A stretch of 64,000 nucleotides of DNA from a virus, in the IMG/VR virus record IMGVR_UViG_3300025411_000008, positions 62,001 to 126,000 of that record; one strand, 5' to 3'. The translations under genes were made by a program, and so were the position numbers. Shown here one piece after another: positions 59,532-64,000 of this stretch; position 1 is the stretch's first letter; every line of letters begins with the position of its first letter. Under the pieces are notes generated by a model. The model saw nothing but the letters and a program-made list of their open reading frames with translations. It searched no databases and was not told the DNA's origin.

Positions 59532-59682
59532 TAGGAAGTGGTAGATGCCTACTTAAAAAATACACGTTACCCAGAACGATACTTTGGTAGCTTCTTAGTT
59601 GGTAGTTGGAACTATGGTGCTAGTAAGCGCGAGTACTGGTGAAGACGCTTAACACCTGGGCATGTGTATAAAAGGCCTACTA

Positions 59683-59816
59683 GGGTGTGTAGTTTAAGCT
59701 GGAAAAACCCTTAGTAGCTGTGACATCCAACTATCTAAATATAGAAAATTGTTGGTTAGCACTCAGAACTTACGTCACGGTTAAAGGGAATGGTGGTTCG
59801 AACCCACCCACACCCA
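59683..59816 (+). ncRNA. tRNA-like RNA with greatly enlarged anticodon arm
   Basis: GGGTGTG (59683-59689) pairs with CACACCC (59809-59815) as a full 7-bp acceptor stem, followed by TA at positions 8-9, a D-arm-like GTTT/AAAC (59692-59708), and a T arm GGTGG-TTCGAAC-CCACC (59792-59808). Where the anticodon arm should be, CCCTT (59708-59712) pairs with AAGGG (59784-59788) around about 70 extra bases that pair further: GTGAC/GTCAC and CCAAC/GTTGG. It closes the repeat tract. Not an ordinary tRNA; too short for a tmRNA. Confidence 0.6.
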
Positions 59817-59848
59817 CGCAGTACCAAACCAACTAGTAAGGAGATATG

Positions 59849-60079
59849 ATGGAAATCAAGGTAGAACAGCAGGGACCTGAGCTTCGTATGCAAGTCATCT
59901 TTGATGAGCCTGCGCAGTCGGAAGTCTTTCGTGAAGAGTTCGAATCAATGATGGAGCGCATCGCCAAGCGTCTTGACGCAGTGGTACTCGGTGCAGAAAC
60001 CGATGGTTCAATCTCTAAGGAAGAGATCCGTAAGCAGTTTGCAGAGACTGTTAACAAGTTCGTTAGCAAGGAGGAGTAA
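59849..60079 (+). CDS. Small helical protein (76 aa)
   Basis: ATG 59849 gives the better spacing to AACTAGTAAGGAG than the ATG three bases upstream. Acidic, helical (RIAKRLDAVVLGAETDGSISKEEIRKQFAETVNKFVSKEE). Overlaps the next gene by one base (TAATG). Unknown. Confidence 0.5.
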   Translation: MEIKVEQQGPELRMQVIFDEPAQSEVFREEFESMMERIAKRLDAVVLGAETDGSISKEEIRKQFAETVNKFVSKEE

Positions 60080-60495
60080 TGATTGCACGTGAACTAAGGT
60101 GGTCTCGCAGGAATGACGATGATGATATCATCTGGACTGCGAAGACTTATCCTAATCACGGGTATTGGCATCACAACGTAGACCTGTCTTTTACTTTGGA
60201 GTCAGGTAGGCGTTATGCCATCACCAACCGCAATGCTGTCCTCACTGTGCGTAAGCGCGAAGAGGGCAAGAAGGTTGCCACAAAGGTTCTGTTACAGAAA
60301 GAGTTTGATAATTCTTATGTTGCTAAGAACCTGATTGACTCACTTCTGTATTCAGCTCGTATGTTGTACGAGAAGTTACCACACATGGCAGAACAGTGGT
60401 TCTTAGAGCAGCTGACTAACATGCCTGATGCTGATGAACCAGAGCAACCCGATGTTCATACTAAGGTTCATTACCCAAGAGGGTATCCCTGCTGA
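60079..60495 (+). CDS. Unknown protein (138 aa)
   Basis: Basic beta-type N-terminal half (RELRWSRRNDDDDIIWTAKTYPNHGYWHHNVDLSFTLESGRR) and a helical C-terminal half with an acidic end. Coupled to the previous gene by TAATG. No family recognised. Confidence 0.5.
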   Translation: MIARELRWSRRNDDDDIIWTAKTYPNHGYWHHNVDLSFTLESGRRYAITNRNAVLTVRKREEGKKVATKVLLQKEFDNSYVAKNLIDSLLYSARMLYEKLPHMAEQWFLEQLTNMPDADEPEQPDVHTKVHYPRGYPC

Positions 60496-60513
60496 TTAGG
60501 CATTCTAATCACA

Positions 60514-60543
60514 ATAGTTGTGTAACGTAAGTTACACAGCTAT
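60514..60543 (+). ncRNA. 13-bp GNRA-type hairpin
   Basis: ATAGTTGTGTAAC/GTTACACAGCTAT with GTAA loop, one G-U pair, between the 60495 stop and the 60611 gene. A second hairpin GCCAT/ATGGC follows near 60573. Could be a stable 3' end for the upstream mRNA. Confidence 0.55.
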
Positions 60544-60610
60544 ACTATGTGTAAGTAGCACAGAAGGCAGCCATGCCTACAAAATGGCAATCTAACAAGG
60601 AGTATATACT

Positions 60611-60973
60611 ATGACTGCAATGTCAGATGAAATTAAGCTTGCAATCCTTCAGGACCAGCTTAAGAACATTACAATGGGCGTGAAGATGATGATCACCATC
60701 CAAGCGACCTTTGAGGCACAGCGTCAGTACATGGCTGGTATCTTGCCAGATGAACTCAAGAATGTCCCAGAGACAGATGACTTCAAGAACATGTACATGG
60801 CTGCAAGTGAGGCATACAACGAAGTAGTCCGTAACATGACTATCTTTGTTGACAACATGACTCAGGTGTTTGATTACAGTTTTGCTGACACCCTGCCAAC
60901 AGACAAGGAAGGCTTCCAGAAGATGGCTGAAGAATTGTCTGAGCAGGTTGACAAGTACAACGAAATCAACTGA
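60611..60973 (+). CDS. Unknown helical protein (120 aa)
   Basis: Helical with a Met-rich surface (MTAMSDEIKLAILQDQLKNITMGVKMMIT...) and acidic C-terminus. AAGGAGTATATACT precedes ATG 60611. It ends one base before the next gene's ATG region. Not recognised. Confidence 0.5.
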   Translation: MTAMSDEIKLAILQDQLKNITMGVKMMITIQATFEAQRQYMAGILPDELKNVPETDDFKNMYMAASEAYNEVVRNMTIFVDNMTQVFDYSFADTLPTDKEGFQKMAEELSEQVDKYNEIN

Positions 60974-60974
60974 C

Positions 60975-61142
60975 ATGGATATCTTCAGTAAGGTAATAGC
61001 TTACGAGCAAGATGAGCTCAACGAAGAAGAAACCGTTGAGTTGTTCCAAGAGCTTATCGACAATGGTATGGCCTGGAGTCTTCAGGGCCACTACGGTCGT
61101 ACAGCCACGAACCTCATCGAGAATGGGTTGTGCCATGCCTGA
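60975..61142 (+). CDS. Small conserved phage protein, DUF7417-like (55 aa)
   Basis: MDIFSKVIAYEQDELNEEETVELFQELIDNGMAWSLQGHYGRTATNLIENG closely resembles a very common short phage protein with a Q-GHYGR-A core. Overlaps the next gene by 8 bases. Function not established; likely a small regulator. Confidence 0.65.
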   Translation: MDIFSKVIAYEQDELNEEETVELFQELIDNGMAWSLQGHYGRTATNLIENGLCHA

Positions 61143-61272
61143 TACAATTCCACGTCAGGAAGTAATCGAGATGTTAACTCATATCGAGATGCTTCTGCTT
61201 GCAATGCAAGACCAGGAAGCATGGTCGTATACTCACATTCTTTGTAAGGCAATCAAAGACGGTGAGTATTAA
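61135..61272 (+). CDS. Small unknown protein (45 aa)
   Basis: 45 residues starting MPDTIPRQEVIEMLTHIEMLLLAMQDQEAW. A helical mini-protein. Starts inside the end of the upstream gene. Followed by a tRNA-like minihelix. Confidence 0.5.
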   Translation: MPDTIPRQEVIEMLTHIEMLLLAMQDQEAWSYTHILCKAIKDGEY

Positions 61273-61283
61273 GTAGTAAGGTA

Positions 61284-61345
61284 GCTTCAGTTTGGTAACG
61301 AAGTTCAACAGTTCGATTCTGTTGTGGAGCACTCCCAAGTAGGGA
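61284..61345 (+). ncRNA. tRNA-like minihelix 1 plus CCC-GGG hairpin
   Basis: GCTTCA (61284-61289)/TGGAGC (61325-61330) and a T arm CAACAG-TTCGATT-CTGTTG (61306-61324), with a short linker in place of D and anticodon arms. Followed by TCCC-AAGTA-GGGA. Two relatives at 62587 and 63250 have changed but complementary stems. Confidence 0.65.
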
Positions 61346-61368
61346 AACAAATAGTAGGAAGGTATAGT

Positions 61369-62109
61369 ATGCCGACAGAAATCATCTGGGTACCAAAACC
61401 CGATGGTAAGACCTGGAATTCCAGTCGCACTCGTGACTTGGTTGACCTGGCTTTCACCATTGAGAGGAAGAGTGATGACCACACCATGATCATGATTCGT
61501 TGCTCTAAGAACAGCGATGAAAATGGTCGTGCGAGGACTGTCATTGGTCGCGTCTACACTAAGAGTGTGTTAGCTGCACGGGAACTTGTTAAGCAAGTTG
61601 TCAGTGAAGCTAACACGAAACCAAATCAGGAAGAAGCACGCAGTTGGCTCCTAAACCAAATGCTGGGATTCTCTCTTGATTTGTCTCCAGAGGGTCGACC
61701 ATTGAATCCAGAAATCATCAAGGATGGTGCATGGGTTACCAAGAATACTCTTGGTATGGTTGTGGCAAGCGAGACACCAGTCGCAGAGGAAGAGTTCGAC
61801 GTTGCAGCACACGTTGAGTCCCTGCCTCTTGAGATTGACCTTAGCAAGCCAGTCACTGAGACACCAAGTAGTGGTATCTACAAGGTGGATCCAACGACTG
61901 AGTCATGGATTTCATGGGGTGATATTGCAGATGACCTTAGCAAGTCAATTGCAGCGAAGCGTGCTGCAATCGCAATGAAGGAGACTGTCGAAGCAGTTAT
62001 GGAAACAGCTACACCTGTAGCTGAGCCAGTTGCTGAGGTAGTATCCACAGAAGCACCGCAGTTCATTACCATTAATGGTAAGCAAATCCCGATTGCCTAT
62101 CCCAAATAG
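61369..62109 (+). CDS. Unknown protein (246 aa)
   Basis: From ATG 61369 (AATAGTAGGAAGG before it). N-terminal beta-alpha domain (MPTEIIWVPKPDGKTWNSSRTRDLVDLAFTIE), then helical ARELVKQVVSEANTKPNQEEAR, a Pro/Ala/Val-rich tail and a small C-terminal VFITINGKQIP. Upstream frame runs through the minihelix RNA and is not used. Unknown. Confidence 0.5.
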   Translation: MPTEIIWVPKPDGKTWNSSRTRDLVDLAFTIERKSDDHTMIMIRCSKNSDENGRARTVIGRVYTKSVLAARELVKQVVSEANTKPNQEEARSWLLNQMLGFSLDLSPEGRPLNPEIIKDGAWVTKNTLGMVVASETPVAEEEFDVAAHVESLPLEIDLSKPVTETPSSGIYKVDPTTESWISWGDIADDLSKSIAAKRAAIAMKETVEAVMETATPVAEPVAEVVSTEAPQFITINGKQIPIAYPK

Positions 62110-62118
62110 CTAATCTGG

Positions 62119-62146
62119 TTGACCTGGGTAAGTCAATAAACTGCCC
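62119..62146 (+). ncRNA. Pseudoknot family 4, copy 3
   Basis: TTGAC/GTCAA around loop CTGGGTAA; loop GGGT pairs with GCCC (62143-62146) after ATAAACT. Lies between the 62109 stop and the 62178 gene. The stem differs from both array copies but still pairs. Confidence 0.6.
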
Positions 62147-62177
62147 ACCCAAACAACTAACAAGTAAGGAATAAGCT

Positions 62178-62579
62178 ATGAAGCAGTACGCTATTAAGGC
62201 AACCGCAAACAACGACCTTGATGTTGTTGAGTTTGATGTAACGGACTCTTACGACACCATCAAGGAAGCTACTGGCGGTGGTACTATCCAATGCATCTAC
62301 CTGAGTGAGCTCGACGTAGACATGTGGATTGATGACAATGGCAAGTTGGTTAACGAGCCAGAAATCAATGCGTTCGGTTCTGCCCTGTGGGTTCACTCAT
62401 ACGGCATGACCGACATCATCGTTGGTGATATCATCATTACCGGTGGTGTAGATGATGAAGGCAATACGCTTGGTCTCAATGAAGAACAGGTTGCTACTGT
62501 CCTCAAGGCTGCCAACGACACAATGCGTTTGGTAGCAGTAGATGCATTCAGCGAAGAGAACGTAACGATTGTAGTTTAG
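62178..62579 (+). CDS. DUF3846-type protein (133 aa)
   Basis: Sequence features of the DUF3846 family: YDTIKEATGGGTIQCIYLSELDVDMWIDDNGKLVNEPEINAFGSALW followed by DIIVGDIIITGGVDDEGNTLGLNEEQ. Small proteins of this family are common in actinophage and mobile elements; function unknown. AAGTAAGGAATAAGCT precedes the ATG. Confidence 0.65.
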   Translation: MKQYAIKATANNDLDVVEFDVTDSYDTIKEATGGGTIQCIYLSELDVDMWIDDNGKLVNEPEINAFGSALWVHSYGMTDIIVGDIIITGGVDDEGNTLGLNEEQVATVLKAANDTMRLVAVDAFSEENVTIVV

Positions 62580-62586
62580 TAAGGTG

Positions 62587-62648
62587 GCCCTAGTCTGGCG
62601 ATGAAGTATGGTGGTTCAATTCCATCTTAGGGCGCTCCCAGGTAGGGA
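62587..62648 (+). ncRNA. tRNA-like minihelix 2 plus CCC-GGG hairpin
   Basis: GCCCTAG (62587-62593)/TTAGGGC (62627-62633), T arm GGTGG-TTCAATT-CCATC (62610-62626), then TCCC-AGGTA-GGGA. 7-bp acceptor. Same plan as 61284 and 63250. Confidence 0.65.
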
Positions 62649-62677
62649 ACGTAGTAAGTTAATTAAGGAGTATAACT

Positions 62678-63235
62678 ATGGGTTTAGACCAGTATTCATG
62701 TAAGGTGCCACGTCATGCTGACAACAATGACTTTTCTTATGTAAACGGAAAAGGTGTTGAACAGTTAGCTTATTGGCGTAAGCACCCTAACCTCGAAGGT
62801 TGGATGGAGCAGACTTTCAATCGCAAGGCTGATGCACAGAGCTTCAAAGGCTACACTGATTTCGGTACGGAAATCATTGCTACTGCTATTGAGCCCGAGG
62901 GCGAGTCGTTGACGAAAGAAGCGATAGCAGAGTTGTCTAACAAGGCTATGAATGACAAATTATTGCAAGAATTAATCATGACTGAGTCTTTCGCTTCCAT
63001 GGCTGCTAACATCTCTAAGACTCGTGTGTTCAATGGGCAACCAATTAGGTTAACAATTGGCGACCTCGATCAACTTGAGATGCATGTTCGTCTTGAGACG
63101 TTACCTCCAACTACAGGTTTCTTCTTCGGTGACAATGCAGATAAAGAGTACTTTAAAGATGACTTGAAGTTCATCGAAGAAGCACGTAAGGCAATTGCAG
63201 ATGGCTTTGATGTGTATTACGAAAGCAGTTGGTAG
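62678..63235 (+). CDS. Conserved phage protein of unknown function (185 aa)
   Basis: MGLDQYSCKVPRHADNNDFSYVNGKGVEQLAYWRKHPNLEGWMEQ at the N-terminus and a TTGFFFGDNADKEYFKDDLKFIEEARKAIADGFDVYYESSW end match a widespread phage protein pattern (LAYWRKHPNLxGWM, with FFxG...SSW). No catalytic motif seen. Preceded by TTAAGGAGTATAACT. Confidence 0.55.
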   Translation: MGLDQYSCKVPRHADNNDFSYVNGKGVEQLAYWRKHPNLEGWMEQTFNRKADAQSFKGYTDFGTEIIATAIEPEGESLTKEAIAELSNKAMNDKLLQELIMTESFASMAANISKTRVFNGQPIRLTIGDLDQLEMHVRLETLPPTTGFFFGDNADKEYFKDDLKFIEEARKAIADGFDVYYESSW

Positions 63236-63249
63236 TTAAGTAATAGGTT

Positions 63250-63314
63250 ACCCTAGCCAGACGGTGGTGATGTATGCTAGTTCGATTCTAGCTTAGGGTG
63301 CTCCCAAGTTGGGA
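63250..63314 (+). ncRNA. tRNA-like minihelix 3 plus CCC-GGG hairpin
   Basis: ACCCTAG (63250-63256)/TTAGGGT (63293-63299), T arm GCTAG-TTCGATT-CTAGC (63276-63292), then TCCC-AAGTT-GGGA. Same plan as copies at 61284 and 62587. Confidence 0.65.
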
Positions 63315-63339
63315 AGTAAGTTAAATAAGGAGTAATACT

Positions 63340-63732
63340 ATGGGTGACCGTGGACAAGTAAAGATTACAGCTGAGGGCAATCCTGACCTGTACCTTTACA
63401 CACACTGGGGTGCTGAATCACTGCCTGAAGTCGTAGCGACTGCGTTAGCACGTGGCCGTGGTCGATGGACAGATGACGAGTACCTTAACCGCATTATCTT
63501 CTCAGAGATGATTCAAGACGATGTAATGTCAGAAACCGGTTACGGTATTGGTTTCGGTGAGCACGGTGACGTGTGGCGTGTCGTAGAGATTAACTACGAC
63601 AACAAGACCGTTGCTATTCGTGAAATCGATTACGAATCATGGGACCCAGAGAGTGGCATCGACAATATGCCATGGAAGTACACAACTGAGTCAATGGAAT
63701 ACGAACTGTTCATTACTGAACACACTAACTAG
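63340..63732 (+). CDS. Conserved phage protein (130 aa)
   Basis: MGDRGQVKITAEGNPDLYLYTHWGAESLPEVVATALARGRGRWTDDEYLNRIIFSEMI matches a common actinophage orphan (MGDRG-x-V, THWG, RW-D-YL-RIIF). Function unknown. AAATAAGGAGTAATACT precedes the ATG. The WhiB gene starts nine bases later. Confidence 0.6.
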   Translation: MGDRGQVKITAEGNPDLYLYTHWGAESLPEVVATALARGRGRWTDDEYLNRIIFSEMIQDDVMSETGYGIGFGEHGDVWRVVEINYDNKTVAIREIDYESWDPESGIDNMPWKYTTESMEYELFITEHTN

Positions 63733-63740
63733 GAGGAACG

Positions 63741-64000
63741 ATGGATTGGTTTGACGACGCTAAGTGTAAAGGCGTTAGTCAAGACGTTTTCTTTCTTGAG
63801 GGTCATGCAGGCCCAAAAGAATCAAGAGAGAGAGTAGTTGCTGCTAGGGTTTACTGCAATGCTTGCCCTGTAAAGCAGAAGTGTCTTGAGTATGCAATAA
63901 AGAACAAGGAGAAGCACGGCATTTACGGCGGTGCTACTCCAGTAGAACGCCATGCTATGCGTGGTTTTATAAAGAAAGAAAGTAAGTTAAGTGTTGTTAA
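63741..64000 (+). CDS. whiB: WhiB-family transcriptional regulator, 5' part (open at window end)
   Basis: Four iron-sulfur Cys (C9, C39, C42, C48) in the WhiB pattern, and GIYGG (60-64), the turn motif before the DNA-binding region. WhiB proteins are specific to actinobacteria and their phages and act as transcription factors with sigma factors. 86 residues are present and the frame is still open. AGGAGGAACG precedes the ATG, a strong ribosome site. Confidence 0.85.
   Translation, partial: MDWFDDAKCKGVSQDVFFLEGHAGPKESRERVVAARVYCNACPVKQKCLEYAIKNKEKHGIYGGATPVERHAMRGFIKKESKLSVV

Larger units (their letters stand above)
58475..59845 (+). other. 1.37 kb gene-free tract of repeated RNA hairpins
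   Basis: Frames here are short, scattered and lack leader boxes. The tract contains five copies of a hairpin (58710, 58958, 59147, 59373, 59514), each followed by a GUAGG...CCUA-type pairing and often CUUAA; two copies of a hairpin with loop TGCTTC(G/A)TTGTG (58847-58874, 59063-59090) whose stems covary (CCTATGCA/TGCATAGG, CCCGTACA/TGTACGGG); two copies of GAGCG/CGCTC and AAGCG/CGCTT enclosing a GGTGAAGA segment (58818-58843, 59625-59650); and two H-type pseudoknots (59275, 59430). It ends in a tRNA-like fold (59683-59816). It looks like one or several non-coding RNAs, or an array of processing units. Confidence 0.7.

Noticed and set aside
59683-59816. tmRNA
   Set aside because: Too short, no alanine-like acceptor identity evident, and no tag frame with a following stop in a tmRNA-like place.
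58475-59845. CRISPR array
   Set aside because: Repeats are not identical, spacing is uneven (about 140-250 bases), stems covary and there are no cas genes.

Overview
The window is part of a large tailed double-stranded DNA phage genome, most likely an actinobacteriophage. Evidence for the host group: a WhiB-type Fe-S regulator at the right edge, an Rpf-like secreted muralytic protein, actinophage-style HNH proteins, and many small phage orphan genes. No terminase, tape measure, integrase, DNA polymerase or host gene is seen. The phage cannot be named from sequence alone.

Layout: there are two divergent blocks. Everything from 1 to 47489 is read on the minus strand; everything from 48043 to 64000 is read on the plus strand. 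The 47.5-48.0 kb gap is the divide. In minus-strand transcription order (high to low coordinates) the left block holds: a run of small Cys/acidic proteins, an HNH protein and two papain-fold-like proteins (47-35 kb, also a Dps, a metallophosphoesterase and a GNAT protein); tRNA-Asp; a ten-gene sugar cassette (34.9-28.7 kb) with a split transketolase, a heptose-kinase-like PfkB protein, a cytidylyl/adenylyltransferase, a HldD-like epimerase, a small HAD protein, a Zn dehydrogenase, a methyltransferase-like protein, a cupin and a possible GT9-like glycosyltransferase; four tRNAs (Asn, Ser, Gln, Tyr); two very large Cys-rich proteins and acidic proteins (28-20 kb); then virion genes (20-0 kb): large structural proteins, portal, two membrane proteins, prohead protease, acidic candidate scaffold, candidate decoration protein, major capsid protein, and tail-fibre-like repeat proteins.

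The right block is a train of small genes: MoxR ATPase plus VWA protein, Rpf-like enzyme, HNH endonuclease, DUF3846-like protein, WhiB and many orphans. Nearly every gap between them holds a predicted RNA structure. Several recur in the window with compensatory base changes: a three-copy three-hairpin element, a two-copy triple hairpin, two kinds of H-type pseudoknot, SD-containing hairpins, tRNA-like minihelices made of acceptor plus T arm, and a 1.37 kb gene-free tract (58475-59845) with five copies of a covarying hairpin that ends in a tRNA-like fold with a greatly enlarged anticodon arm. I regard this RNA-punctuated early region as the most unusual thing here. A near-perfect ParB parS-like site at 51.1 kb is a second notable signal.

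All assignments are by reading motifs and base pairing by eye. No search or folding program was run.
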